A stretch of DNA of 64,000 nucleotides from contig JAUJPP010000005.1 in NCBI GenBank assembly GCA_030562195.1, positions 30,243,106 to 30,307,105 of the forward strand, given 5' to 3'. Shown piece after piece: positions 22,911 to 34,125 of this stretch. The notes below the pieces were generated by a model. It was not told the DNA's origin, searched no databases, and saw only the letters and a list, made by a program, of their open reading frames with translations. The number at the start of each line of letters is the position of its first letter. Position 1 is the stretch's first letter. This DNA is from Nipponacmea schrenckii. Its lineage: Eukaryota > Mollusca > Gastropoda > Lottiidae. The translations under genes and the position numbers were made by a program.

Positions 22911-23461
22911 AGGGGCCCCATACACGATCAAAAAAATCATCAATATTTTGACTTAAAATTTTGATGTGAAATGTCCACACACGATTCAATGTTTATTTCA
23001 TCAAAAATTCAGTTCTTTCAATAAAACATGGACGCGCCAGATTTTGCACTTTTGTCCATTTTTCGCATTTTATTACGAAAATTGGTTCGTAAATTGTTGA
23101 TCCATTTTTTCCAATCATTAATAGTAGCTGAAGTGAATTGCATCCTATATTTCTTCAAGAGGATTTCATAAGATTCGGCTTTCTTGTCACGATTGCTGTA
23201 ATCATCTGACTTGATTTTCCACTAGGCAGGCGAGGTTTTGTACCACTAGGCAGAACTTCAATTAAAAACTTTTGTTTTTCCTCTTTTGCTTTGTTTTTTT
23301 TTCAGACATAGTGAAATCACAAGATGTTCTCTCTTGATCAAAATTTTGACCAGTCCCCTACATCTCTCAAAATTCTGACAACTCGTCAAAAAATATCAAA
23401 GTAGATTTGATCCGTCAAAATTAGGGTTCAGGATGATTTTTACGATCGCGTATGGGGCCCT
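22911..23461 (-). mobile_element. PIF/Harbinger-like non-autonomous element, 551 bp, TSD TAA
   Basis: Imperfect terminal inverted repeats of about 30 bp: AGGGGCCCCATACACGATC at the left, and AGGGCCCCATACGCGATC as the reverse complement of the right end. They are flanked by TAA on both sides (22908-22910 and 23462-23464). A TWA trinucleotide TSD is diagnostic of PIF/Harbinger transposons. The interior carries a MADF/Myb-like ORF relic on the minus strand, which fits the second protein of that superfamily. Confidence 0.8.
23030..23309 (-). pseudogene. MADF / Myb-SANT-like ORF relic inside Harbinger element
   Basis: From an ATG at 23309 (MSEKK) the frame breaks, then resumes as SYEILLKKYR, INDWKKWINN and LRTNFRNKMRKMDKSAKSGA. 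This LRxxFRxEMRKxxKSxxSGA signature is typical of MADF-type DNA-binding proteins encoded next to PIF/Harbinger transposases. At least one frameshift separates the N-terminal part from the MADF part, so it is not functional. The transposase gene itself is absent. Confidence 0.65.
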
Positions 23462-23464
23462 TAA

Positions 23465-24661
23465 GGTAGAAAAGGAAGAAGGGTCAAGTTGATAGTTATT
23501 TGAAATGAAGTAACTCTTTTCAAATGCTTATATATAATAACAATCCAAAGACATCGGAAATTCATTGTTAATGCACATAAAGCATAAAGACAAAAAGAAA
23601 AAAATCGAAAATACATAATATCTCAATATACAATTCGTCTAAAATACTAAAAATACACAAGTACATGTGTATCAGATGGACAGATCTATGTTCCGGCGAT
23701 CAAGCACATGACCACAAAATAAATATACAATACCCCACGTACAATTTGTTTAAAAATACACAAGTACATGTGCATGAAATGGACAGATTTTCAACCTTCA
23801 ATTTGTTTATAAAATGGATATAATATATAGTTCCCGCGGCCATGCACACGACCGCAAAAAATCACGTATTATTTCAACGTACAATTTGTTTTAAAATACA
23901 CAATTACATGTGTAAATAATGGACAGATTTATTTTCCGGCGATCAAGTACATGACAGCAAAAACCATATATCATTACTAAGTACAATTAGTTTTAAAATA
24001 CACAAGTACATGTGTATAAAATGGACAGATTCATCTTTCTGTGATCAAGTACATGACCACAAAAACCAAGGTGTAGACAAGTACATCTGCATGAGACGAT
24101 CAGACAACAAAACATACATATACCCTCAAAAAAACAAAAAAACAAAATTCTAAAGCGTCAGTGCATGTGCTGCGAGCGGGCTACCAAACCCTACTCCATT
24201 TTATGTTCTTATTTTTCTATGGAGGGGGAGGTAGGATTTGTCCATGCTCAAGACCAGCTTTAAGGATGTTTACTCATCCCCCGACAGTAATAATTTAGAT
24301 TTCCAATATACCTGTGAAAAAGGGAAAAATAAAATTAATAAATTACTTAAATCATTAAATCATGGATCTGTATATAGTTAAAGAGGCTTGAAAGGTAGGA
24401 AGGAGACAAGTTGTTCAGAGTTTTATACATAAATTTATACGAATTAAAATTATGCCTGGTTTTAATGTCAAAAATATTAAGCCTTTTAAGATTCAGTGAC
24501 AAATCAGTATTATACTTAGAACCAAGAATTAATTTAAAAGCAATTTTTTGTTGCCTGTGTAAAATATCGGCCGATGCAATGTCGTGCGAATCCCAAATAG
24601 TTGAACAGTAATCCAAATATCTTATCAACATTCGTCGTATAAAATTAACATTTGTATACAA
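23465..24661 (-). mobile_element. 5'-truncated non-LTR retrotransposon (LINE) with tandem repeats in its 3' region
   Basis: An ORF at 24347-24661 (minus) encodes the reverse-transcriptase C-terminal region: RYLDYCSTIWD, then RQQKIAFKLILG, then YKTLNNLSPSYL, as in Jockey/CR1-like elements. Downstream (toward 23465) lies a 3' UTR with at least four degenerate copies of a ~100-140-bp repeat carrying 'aaatacacaagtacatgtgta' (23649, 23754, 23896, 23995). It ends exactly at the Harbinger TSD. The upstream (5') part is missing. Confidence 0.6.
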
Positions 24662-24769
24662 AAATCATTATTTGTATTAAAGTAACATAACTCCACACAT
24701 CAGCATGTTCAATCATTTTTTCCTTTGATTAATAGCATCTAAAACAAACCCTTCATATAACCCCTGTCT

Positions 24770-25425
24770 TGTCAATTCCAATGCTCACAACACGTTTATC
24801 AAAATCTATTGAAAATTGTACATTCTAAAGCACCCTTAATAATATTTAGACGGGATTTTAAATAGTCAAGGGCAAAAACTCAAAAATGTTCATCAAAGCG
24901 CCGCCTTATCAATTCCGATGCTCAAACCAAGTTTCAACAAAATCCATTGAAATTTGCAGCTTCTTTTGCACCTATGATACAAATTTGACGCGATTTTACT
25001 AAGCCAAGGCCAAGGGCAATAACCCAAAAAAACGTTTTGGGAAAATTCGTCAAATTCAAACTTGACCACCATCTTCTAACTTCCAATTCTCACAACAAGT
25101 TTCTTCAAAATCCATTCAAAATTGTAGCTTTTATTTCATCCACAATAAAATTCTAGCGTGATTTTACTAAATCAAGGGCAATAACTCAAAACAAAGGTCA
25201 TTGTAAAATTGTCATTTTCAAATATATGATTATCAATTCAAATGCTCACACCAAGTTTTATCAAATTTCATTTAAAATTGTAGCTTCTATTGCACCCGCA
25301 CCCACAATAAAATTTTGACGCGATTTTACTCAGTCAAGGACAATAACTAAAAAAAAATGTTCCTTGAAAAATCATCAAATTCATCAAAACTTGTTTATAT
25401 TCTGAGAATTTGAGATTGATCAGAA
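24770..25425 (-). repeat. Pearl-like core-repeat fragment, minus orientation
   Basis: Four degenerate core units ('accaagttt.a.caaaatccat..aaattgtagc' with 'gacgcgattttact.agtcaagg.caataac'). Neither terminus is present. Confidence 0.6.
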
Positions 25426-25745
25426 ACTTAGCAACAAAGAAGTTTTGAATTTTTTGAATGCTTTTTGAGTTATTGTCCCTGCCTCTATATTTGTTGTAGA
25501 CAAAATAAAAGCTACAAGTTTCAATGGATTTTTATAAAACTTGCAATTGATAAGACGGCGGTTAAGTTCGCAATTGAAGAATTTCTGATGAATTATTTTT
25601 GATTATTGCCTTTGACTTAGTTAATCAGGTCAAAATTTGATTGTGGGTGCATTTTTACTACAATTTTAAATTTGAATTGATAAGACGGCGATCAAATTTG
25701 AATTTGACGATATTTTGATGAACGGTTTGCGAATTATTGCCCTAG
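25426..25745 (+). repeat. Pearl-like core-repeat fragment, plus orientation
   Basis: Matches the right-hand region of arrays 2 and 3 ('gttattg.ccctgcctctatatttgttgtagacaaaata.aagctaca', compare 15910 and 18085) but in the opposite orientation to 24770-25425, so the two fragments meet head to head. Confidence 0.6.
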
Positions 25746-26262
25746 GGATGATATCTGTCTGACGCGGAAATTAAAAAAAAACATTGTAAAGTCATATAAT
25801 TTTGATATTATATTAATTACACAGTTAGTAGCACTTATAAACGATTCACTTGTACAAATCTTAAAATTCCGGATTGCGTAAATACCAGACGTAAATGAGA
25901 AACCAATCCCATAACAAGGCTGAAAATCGAGTTTGGTGGGTAAATATCTCCAGTGTTTCTGAATTTCACAAAAAAATATACTCAGCCAAAAGTTTAAATC
26001 TGTGTTGTCCATTAAATCCAAATCACTTATGTTTCTATCCCCTTCTTTGCGTTGGTTATTTCGCCACATTGCCCACGTTTTGAAAGTGTTTATCGAACCA
26101 TTTATTCCGCCTAAGTGTACTTTTAGGAATTGATAACTTCCATAATGTCTTCATCCTTGAATATTTGAAACGTTCATCATGATCGTCCACGTGTTCTGCA
26201 TCCGAATAAATGTCCATGTTATTATCAATAATGGTTTCCAGTATAGAATCCAAAAATTCCAC
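25734..26262 (-). pseudogene. DUF3504 / ZMYM2-like (Crypton-derived) fragment, frameshifted
   Basis: Two overlapping minus-strand frames join into one family pattern. 26262-26080 gives PKSTLRRNKWFDKHF. A 1-bp shift then gives KTWAMWRNNQ and, after ~15 residues, LNFWLSIFFCEIQK and YLPTKLDFQPCYGI. This order (tryptophan-rich N-arm, then LNxWLxxFxxExRK, then YPPxTL...CGI) is that of the DUF3504 domain shared by ZMYM2, QRICH1 and Crypton recombinase relatives. The frameshift lies near 26080. The 3' part decays into pearl-like sequence, and the 5' side stops at the foldback element. Probably a fragment of a host gene or of a Crypton-like element. Confidence 0.55.
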
Positions 26263-26285
26263 TTTCCACTAGCCGTAATTAATTC

Positions 26286-28246
26286 TATGGAAGACAATCC
26301 CTGCCATAATTAATCATTCTTAATGCTTAATTCGGTGATAAACATTAGTACAGTAAAATCAACATTTGTACGCTTTATTTGACATTTGTTCGCTAAATTC
26401 ATAATTTGTTGTTAAAAATTTATCATTCGAATAAAGAATATTACTGAACAAATTAACGATTTAGCCGAACTAATATTGCCCACTTCATAACGCCGAATGA
26501 AGTTTACCGAACAAATGTTGAAAAACATTTCTCGCATTTCATGAGAACGATATCATTATGACGACAAGTGGCGCTGCTCAATTTTAGTTAGGGCTTCGTT
26601 CCTATTTGTTTGGTCAATCTTTATGGACGGCCAGTGGCTGTGTACAAAGTAAAGAATCTTATTATGAATTCCAATTTTATGATAAAAAGCGAAGATTCCC
26701 TTGGTTCCCTTTATTCATTGGAATGTGAGATTTTGAGATAAATATGGTGCCTATACCAGGAAATGTTTTGAAAAAATTTTTTTGTACAGTCCACAATGCC
26801 AACCACATGGCGCCTTCAGATCTGTGAATATCCCCAAAATTCCAAAGAAATGGTATTTTCATTGCCAAACCTAATGACTGGTCAGTCAGTGATGAAGACT
26901 CTTCATGGCCAATTTTTGAAAAATGGACAATTTTTTAACAGGCCACGGTGATGGTGGTCGGGCATAAATTTTGATGGAATTGGCAGAATCCTAACCACAC
27001 GGTGCCTTCAGACCTGGGAATAAATCAAATAATTCCAATGTAATGGTATTTTCATGCCAAACGTAGTGACTGGCCAGTCAGTGACGAAAACTCTTCATGG
27101 CCAATTGATAAAATATGGCCAATTTTTTATCAGTCCACGCTGATGGTGGTGGGGCATAAGTTTTGATGATGGAATTGGTAGAATCCCTACCACATGTGGT
27201 CCCTCAGACCTATGAAAATACAAAAAATTCCAATGAAATGGTATTATCATGCCAAATTTAGCGACTGGCCAGTCAGTGATAAAGACTCTTCATGGCAAAT
27301 TTTTTGAAAAATGACCTTTGTTTGAAAAGTCCACGCTGATGGTGGTGGGGAATAAATTTTGAATTGGCAGAATCCCAACCAAATAGTGGCTTCTGCCCCC
27401 CCACCACCATCAGCGTGGACTGTTAGAAATTGTCGACGAGCCATAACAAGCCTTCATCTGTATCTGGCCAGTAACTAAACTTGGAATTTTAGATATATTC
27501 ACACGTCTGAAGAAACCATGTGGTTTCAGAGTGGAATATTCAAAAAATTTGGCTATTTTTCTAAGATTGGCCATGACGAGTCTTCGTCTCGAACTGGCCA
27601 GTAACTAAGCTTGTCATGAAAATACTTTTATATTGGAATTTTCGATATCTTTAAAGGTGTAAAGAAACCATGTAGTTGGGATTTTGCCAATTCCATCAAA
27701 ATATCTGTCCCACAACCATCACTGTGGACTGTACAAAAAATTGGCCATTTTTCAAAACATTTCCTGGTATAGGCACCATATTTATCTCAAAATCTCACAT
27801 TCCAATGAATAAAGAGAACCAAGAGTTTGATTAAAATCTTCGCTTTTTATCATACAATTGGAATTCATAATAAGATTCTTTACTTTGTACACAACCACTG
27901 GCCGTCCATAAAAATTGGCGAAACAAATAGGAACGAAGCCCTAACTAAAATTGAGCAGCGCCACTTGTCGTCATAATGATAATGTTCTCATGAAATGCGA
28001 GAAATGTTTTTCAACATTTGTTCGGTAAACTTCATTCGGCGTTATGAAGTGGGCAATATTAGTTCGGCTTAGTCGTTAATTTGTTCAGTAATATTCTTTA
28101 TTCGAATGATAAATTTTTAATAACAAATTATGAATTTAGCGAACGAATGTCAAATTAAGCGTACAAATGTTGATTTTACTGTACTAATGTTTATCACCGA
28201 ATTAAGCATTAAGAATGATTAATTATGGCAGGGATTGTCTTCCATA
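26286..28246. mobile_element. Foldback-type element with ~0.5-kb inverted arms, TSD TAATTC
   Basis: Left arm 26286-26799 and right arm 27722-28246 are inverted copies of each other with high identity, both starting TATGGAAGACAATCCC. A 6-bp direct repeat TAATTC flanks them (26280-26285 and 28247-28252). The centre (26800-27720) is built of ~200-bp degenerate direct repeats ('ccacgctgatggtggtggggcataa', 'actggccagtcagtgac', 'agacctgtgaaaata'). No transposase-like ORF is present. Long arms plus a repeat-filled core are typical of foldback elements. The Gypsy-1 TSD starts only a few bases past its right TSD. Confidence 0.8.
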
Positions 28247-28258
28247 TAATTCTTCGTC

Positions 28259-28623
28259 TGTTATGGTATTGATCCAGATTATTCTAGAACTTTAGAGATT
28301 ATCTTTTCAGAAGTTACTAAAGGTTTCTCAACTAATATTATGATCCAATATGACCTGTGAAAACAGTGTGCAACAATGTTTCACTTCTGGATTGTTAAAG
28401 TGGCTTCTTGATTGTTCTAGAAGTATAAGTTTTATATAAAAAGGCTAGTAGCTCGGGGGATTCAATTAAAGTGCTTACTTACTGAATGTATGATTTGTGT
28501 GTTATACCTTGTGCTTAATATATTGTTGTTTCGTTGTGCATTCATTATTGGATTAAATAAATCTACAGTTACTTTTTGATCTGTGTGTCTCTATTCTACG
28601 AGTTTCGAGAAAGAAATACAACA
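28259..28623 (+). repeat. Gypsy-1 5' LTR
   Basis: Starts TGTTATGG, ends AAATACAACA. Contains TATATAAAAA (about 28435) and AATAAA (about 28556), consistent with LTR promoter and polyadenylation. The 3' LTR has the same ends. Confidence 0.9.
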
Positions 28624-28702
28624 GGATTACTACTACGGATTACTACTAGGATTTATCTAATCATTTTCTGGAAAACGGTGGTTAATGACAGAAAGTTTAA
28701 AC

Positions 28703-29755
28703 ATGGCAGAATCTACAGAATTGATTAAACTTCGTTCTGAACAAATAAAGGTTCAAAGATAGAAAATAGAGACACAAAGAGAGCAAATGGAGATTCAAGC
28801 CAGACAACAAAGAGGGCAAATGGAGATTCAAGTCAGACAACAAAGAGAGCTAATGGAGACACAAAGAGAGCAAATGGAGTTTCAAGACAGAGAAGAAATG
28901 GACACTTTAATGAAATTATTTTCAAAATCTAACGGTGAGCCAACTTCCTCTTAAACAACTCTTACAACATCTGTGCCACCATTTGTTTCTTTTGATCCAT
29001 CAACTGAACTATGGCCTGATTATTATTCACGATTCTGCACTTTTCTGGAAGCAAATGCAGTACCCGAAAGCCGAACTGCACGAGTGTTTTTGACAAACCA
29101 AACTACGGCAGTCTACAAACAACTGTCTACCTTGGCTACTCAAATGGACCCACCTAAAGACATTCACACATTGAACTGGATGAACTTGAGAACTTTATAA
29201 AAGAACAGTTTGATCCAAAACGTTTCATTGTGCGTGAACGATTCAAATTCTGGAGTGATATGCAACGAAAACCAGGGGAAACAATTCAAGAATTTGTAGC
29301 TCGTATACGTTAAGACTCTGCTTCATGTGATTTCCCATCTATAACAAATCCCCAGGACGAAGCACTACGTCAACGATTCATATGTTCTGTTAACAATGAA
29401 GCGGTTCTTAAAGCACTCTTCAAAAAACGCGACGATCAACTAGATTTTGCCAAGGCAGTCCAAGTCGCCGTCGAGACCGAAGTTGCAGCAAAGGTTACCA
29501 AGAAAACCGTACATGCTTCCAAACCAAAACCAGTGAACAAAGTTAAGCAGAACAACAAAATGAATCAACATAAAGGCCATCAACAACCTAAACCCACACA
29601 CCAGGAGGTCAAATGCTACCGATGTGGAAAGGTCATAAAGCCCCAGACTGTCCTTACAAAGACTTTAAATGTCACTTCTGTGAGAAGAAAGGACACCTTG
29701 AGGCTGTTTTAAGAAGAAACAACAGCAATCGAAGCCCACAGAAGCTTCAGTGAAG
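28703..29755 (+). pseudogene. gag: Gypsy-1 gag relic
   Basis: ATG at 28703 (MAESTELIKLRSEQIK), then a repetitive Q/E-rich stretch (REQMEIQ repeats) that suggests a coiled coil, a capsid-like region (FVSFDPSTELWPDYYSRF, later QEFVARIR), and nucleocapsid zinc knuckles (CYRCGK, CHFCEKKGHLE). Stops at several places (for example after KVQR, and TAA after ARIR), and at least one frame change. Structural protein of the retrotransposon particle; not functional here. Confidence 0.7.
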
Positions 29756-30119
29756 AAAATTAGTAAATCTGAGCTAATTCAAGCGATTCTGGGTGGAGTT
29801 TCAGATGATTTACCCAGGTTGGATAAACCAATCACAAATTAAAGACCATGATTTTACCATGGAACTAGACACAGCAACTTCGGGAAATTTTGTCTCGTTG
29901 CCGATCTGGAAACAACTTGGAAAGCCAAAACTAGCAGAGGTCACACATAGATATGAATCTGCCAGTCAACGCAACATGCCAGTGTTAGGAACCTTCAACG
30001 CCCAAACAGTAGATCCAAAAACTGGAAATGAAAGCTCAGTTTCTTACATTGTTACAAAGATCCCCGATCTAAAATTACTGGGACGTAATGCTATCCAGGC
30101 ACTGGGAATTTCTTTTTAA
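29756..30119 (+). pseudogene. pol: Gypsy-1 aspartic protease relic
   Basis: The frame at 29793-30119 carries MELDTATSGNFVSLPIW, where the catalytic D-T/S-G triad reads DTA, so the glycine is lost. It continues to LLGRNAIQALGIS, the ILGxDxL-like end of retropepsin domains. Terminates in TAA just before RT. Confidence 0.65.
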
Positions 30120-31330
30120 AGATGAATTGGGATGCCTAAAGGATTTTTAACTAGATGTAAAGTTCAAATCTGATGCGAAACCGGTTTTTGCTCTTCGAGT
30201 TGACTTAGCGAAAGGTTACGAGGAAGGTATCGCCAAAGGAGTCTTGAAGCCAGTCCAGTTTAACAGTTATGGAACACCAGTTGTACCAATAAGGAAACAA
30301 GTTCTACAGGTACTTCAAAACCTAAGCTTCGAATTTGTGGTGATATTCTGTTGGTGTTAATGATCAGTTAGAAGATCATCGTCATCCAATGCCACTCCCA
30401 GAGGAATTAATGCAGAAACTAGGAGGTGGATTTGGATATGCCAAGATAGACCTTGCTGATGCCTACAATCAAATCATGTTGACTCCTGAGAGACTTAAAA
30501 GGCTACTCACTCACCGTGGAGTACTACTTCAACAGCGACTACCATTTGGAATCAAGTCAGCACCTGGTTATTTTCAAGATTTCATGGAAAACCTTACCAA
30601 AGATCTACATGGAGTCTCAGTTTTCAAAGATGATATGCTTGTCAGCGGACATAACGCCAAAGACCATCTAAGTAATCTAAGGTCTACCAAAATGTCTAAA
30701 TGACAATGGTCTTAGATGTCGTCGTGACAAATGAAAATTGCTCAACCATCTTAAGAATATCTAGGACAAACCTTATCAGGAGATGGCATCTCAAAAGGAT
30801 CAAAGGTCGAGGCAGTTATTAATATGCCACCTCCTACAGATGTGTCAACTTTGAAATCATTCTTGGATTCAGTACAGTTTTATGGAAAGTTTATACCCAA
30901 CTGGTCTACCATAGCAGAGCCACTTTACAAGATAACCAAGAAAACTACAACATGGCAATGGAAAGAAGAAGAACAGACATCCTTTCAACAGTTGAAAACT
31001 ATACTTGCTTCTGATTAAGTCCTAAATCACTTCGATCCTAACAGTCCTGTTGGACTAGCATGTGATGCATCTAATGTTGGAATTGGAGCAGTTTTGTTCC
31101 ATCGATATCCAGACGGAAGCGAGCGCCCAATCGCCAATATGTCGAAGACGCTTACATCTGCAAAACGGAACTACAGCCAAATTCACAAAGAAGCACTGGC
31201 TATCATATTCGGCTTAAGGAAATGCTATCAATTTCTTTATGGAAGAAAATTTATACTGGTAACAGCCATTGACAGCTCTATTCAGACCAAAGAAGGGAAC
31301 ACCACTCCTTGCAGCTAACAGACTAGCTCG
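30120..31330 (+). pseudogene. pol: Gypsy-1 reverse transcriptase / RNase H relic
   Basis: RT pieces in successive frames: RHPMPLPEELMQKLGGG, FGYAKIDLADAYNQI, RLPFGIKSAPGYFQDFME, and the catalytic box VFKDDMLVSG (canonical Y-x-D-D replaced by F-K-D-D). Then LKSFLDSVQFYGKFIPNW and an RNase H segment LACDASNVGIGAVLFHR and NYSQIHKEALAIIFGLRKCYQFLYGR. Interrupted by stops and shifts around 30700-30820, 31018 and 31270. Confidence 0.7.
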
Positions 31331-32444
31331 ATGGGCCCTATGGTTAAACCAATTCGTCTACAAAATCGAATATCGGAAAACATCCGATCATGGAAATGCA
31401 GATGCACTTAGTCGCTTGCCAAGTGGAGGTGATTCTGATTTCGACTGGGAGGAAGGTTGTGAAGATATGGATATGGTTTGCGCTTTCAAAGCTCTCATCC
31501 TTCAAGTCGAACCTCTGGAATCCAACATCCTCCGGCAAGAGTCCAGGAAGGATCCACTAATAGCTACACCAAAGCACACTGAGAAAAATGAGAACATTGA
31601 AAAGTTCAGAAAGCTATCAGACTCACTTAACGTCTGTCATGGATGCCTTCTAAACGGTGCAAGAATTGTAATTCCAGAAAGCTTGCAAACAAAGATCCTT
31701 GAACTACTACAATTAGGACTCTTTGGCAACGAACGGGTGAAACATTTAGCAAGAATTGCAGTCTACTGGCCTGGCATCGATGCTGCTATTGAAATGACAA
31801 GTCGCCGTTGAGGTTCATGTGGCCAGCACCAAAGTAAACCACAAAATCTCCCGATTCACCCGTGGATGCTTCAAGAAAAGCCTTGGAGTAGATTACACGT
31901 GGATCATGCTATTAATTTCATGGGTAAAGATTGGTTGGTGATAACAGATGCCTATTCTAAGTATCCTTGCATTCATCCTACTACATCTACATCATCTAGA
32001 GCAACCATAGCTTTGCTAGAAGAAGATATCGCTCTTTTTTGATATCCACATACGCTGGTGACTGATAATGCGACTACCTTTACTTCAAAAGAATTTCAGA
32101 GTTGGAGCAAAGAACGGGGTATTAGGCTCTTGTCCGGAGCACCTTATCATCCAGCTACAAACGGAGCAGCTGAACGCTTGGTACAAACATTCAAGCAAGC
32201 AATGAGATAGTTATCTCAACCACCAAAAAGAGCACTTCAAGAGTTTCTGATGCAGTACCGAAGAACACCAACATCAACCGGCGTGTCCCCGAGTGAACTC
32301 TTGATGTCCGGACAGATACGGACACAAATAGATACCCCACTGCCCTCGCCTGCACACATAGCTCAGGGCAAACAGACCAAGGAGGCATTAAAATCTGAGA
32401 AACGCCAAGAATCTACAGGAGTATCCAAGGTGAGAAAACAGTAT
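31331..32444 (+). pseudogene. pol: Gypsy-1 integrase relic (5' part), cut by BEL-A
   Basis: KTSDHGNADALSRLP links RNase H to integrase. The zinc-finger region (VYWPGIDAAIE) is damaged. The catalytic core retains HVDHAINF, VTDNATTFTSKEF and YHPATNGAAERLVQTF, so the DDE acidic residues are visible. Stops at about 31809, 32041 and 32209. The reading runs into BEL-A at 32444 after KVRKQY and resumes at 47065. Confidence 0.7.
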
Positions 32445-32453
32445 TGTCGCGAA

Positions 32454-32542
32454 ATATAACGTGTTGTTAGTGTACAAATGTTTGAAAACGTCATGGATCA
32501 TATGACGTTATCAAACATTTGTACACTAACAACACGTTATAT
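32454..32542. repeat. 89-bp terminal palindrome of BEL-A 5' LTR
   Basis: Arms of about 40 bp around the centre at 32490-32506 (GTCATGGATCATATGAC). Two or three mismatches. The 3' LTR keeps only the left arm and an inverted centre. Confidence 0.9.
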
Positions 32543-33460
32543 TAGATTGAATTAGATTTAGAGGGGGTTTATTCGATATATATTTACATTAGCTGTTTTT
32601 TTTCTCCATTGGACTAATGTTAATACGTGTGGCGTTTATGAGACAATAACTGCCATTGCCTCATCACCAAAACATTGAGCGTAGTAATACACGGTAACCA
32701 ATGTAAATAAACATGGCCGTCGCGCTATTAACGTCGATCATCTTCACGCTTGAACGTAAAATTCCAATTTTAATGTTGAATTCTTATATGGATTTAAGTT
32801 TCCATTAGCCTAACCCAAAGCCAATCTAATACTCCAAGTCTCATACAAAAATAATTGGCAAAATGCGATAGAACTCAATCGAATTAGGCCTGAGTGTGCT
32901 GGCCATAGCCGTAAACCCATTTGACCTAGTTACTCGCTTCAGTTTAAGAGCCTAAAAGTGCAGGTTTATTGATTGTTTAATATTAAGTTTCAAAATACTA
33001 TACTTTTGCTGAAAATTAACTGAATTGAGTGTAAACTGTGGTCACCTATCAACATATGGAGCGGGCCTTCTTCTAGATTGGTCTTTATAGTTTCTTTCAC
33101 TTTCCTACGTCTTGTTTAGATGCGGTCAGGTATGGCCGAATCACCTCTCCGTTGTTCAATTGTATCCGCGTTCATTAAATTTCATGATTTTGTTGCTTTT
33201 CATCGTTAAAGTCGGAATTCATACCAAAATGTTTTATTTTTATTGGTAAATGAATTGATTTATAAAGATTACACAGAAAATTGAGATAAACACTGTTTTT
33301 TCTTACATTTTGAGAGCTTTCCCCCCTCGAACTATATTCTGACGAAAAGAAAATGGCTATTCCATCAACAAGATCAACTCCAGCGACAAAGGCGGGTAAT
33401 ATGAAATTTTCACGCAAAGAGTAGAATTTGTCGTTGTGACAGGCTTTGAAAACGTAAATA

Positions 33461-33624
33461 TAAGCAATAAACGGTCACCCTATGGCGGTTATGGTCGTAT
33501 ATCAGGACAAAGGTTGGATGGAAAACTAATCATAAATGCGCTAATGCGCATTTATTCAATTTTCCATCCAACCTTTGTCCTGATATACGACCATAACCGC
33601 CATAGGGTGACCGTTTATTGCTTA
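33461..33624. repeat. 164-bp near-perfect palindrome
   Basis: 65-bp arms (33461-33525 and 33560-33624) that are reverse complements, with a 34-nt loop that itself contains a 10-bp-arm hairpin (ATAAATGCGC / GCGCATTTAT). Such a sequence could extrude as a cruciform. Confidence 0.95.
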
Positions 33625-33625
33625 A

Positions 33626-33746
33626 TTAGAGGGGGTTTATTCGATATTTAACCATGCTTGAATCATTAGATCCCGAGACCGCTTGCGGTCGAGGGTCTCT
33701 AATGGTATATTCAAGCATGGTTAAATATCGAATAAACCCCCTCTAA
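33626..33746. repeat. 121-bp palindrome made of element termini
   Basis: 38-bp perfect arms (33626-33663 and 33709-33746) sharing the sequence of the terminal repeat at 32552. The inner loop contains further nested stems (CATTAGA / TCTAATG; ACCGC / GCGGT). Confidence 0.95.
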
Positions 33747-33772
33747 ATCTAAAACAGAAAGTCGTTTATCGG

Positions 33773-34062
33773 AATTGTACCACAAATTGTGATGATTTTG
33801 TTCCCGGACTCTTTTTTATGGATAATTTAGACATGGGTTATTCGGTTTTTATGACGTTAGGTGCAGTATGACGCACATAACAACAAACTACACGTGCGCT
33901 ATCGAATGAAAAAGAAGACATCCTTTTTATCATTAACATTTACAAGATTTGTAACTTGTTCGCTGAAATTCCAAATTGCAAAGACATGATGTCAAATTGC
34001 TATTAAACCCCATGTATTTCGACCAATCAGAACTCAGAATTTTTGTTATTTGTGGTACAATT
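33773..34062. mobile_element. Small MITE with 14-bp TIR in BEL-A LTR
   Basis: AATTGTACCACAAA at 33773-33786 is perfectly inverted at 34049-34062. 290 bp, no ORF. TSD not resolved. Confidence 0.55.
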
Positions 34063-34125
34063 TAGAATAAACGATAAATTCGATTAAGATAGACGTGTTT
34101 CTTATTCTCCATCATTCACATTATT

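Larger units (their letters stand above)
32552..33752. mobile_element. Palindrome-rich insertion with 28-bp terminal inverted repeats
   Basis: Perfect 28-bp inverted repeats at 32552-32579 and 33725-33752 (TTAGATTTAGAGGGGG...). The middle contains ordinary AT-rich DNA and then two large palindromes (33461-33624 and 33626-33746). The second is itself built from the terminal repeat sequence. No ORF with coding character. TSD not clear. Foldback or MITE-like. Confidence 0.6.
32445..34120 (+). repeat. BEL-A 5' LTR, enlarged by palindromic insertions
   Basis: Starts TGTCGCGAAATATAACG and ends TTCTCCATCATTCACA like the 140-bp 3' LTR, but is 1.68 kb long because of a full-length terminal palindrome, a 28-bp-TIR element (32552-33752) and a 290-bp MITE (33773-34062). 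Confidence 0.8.

Noticed and set aside
28624..28660. Primer-binding site of Gypsy-1
   Set aside because: The sequence after the LTR is a repeated 'ggattactacta' motif without a convincing tRNA 3' complement; left unassigned.
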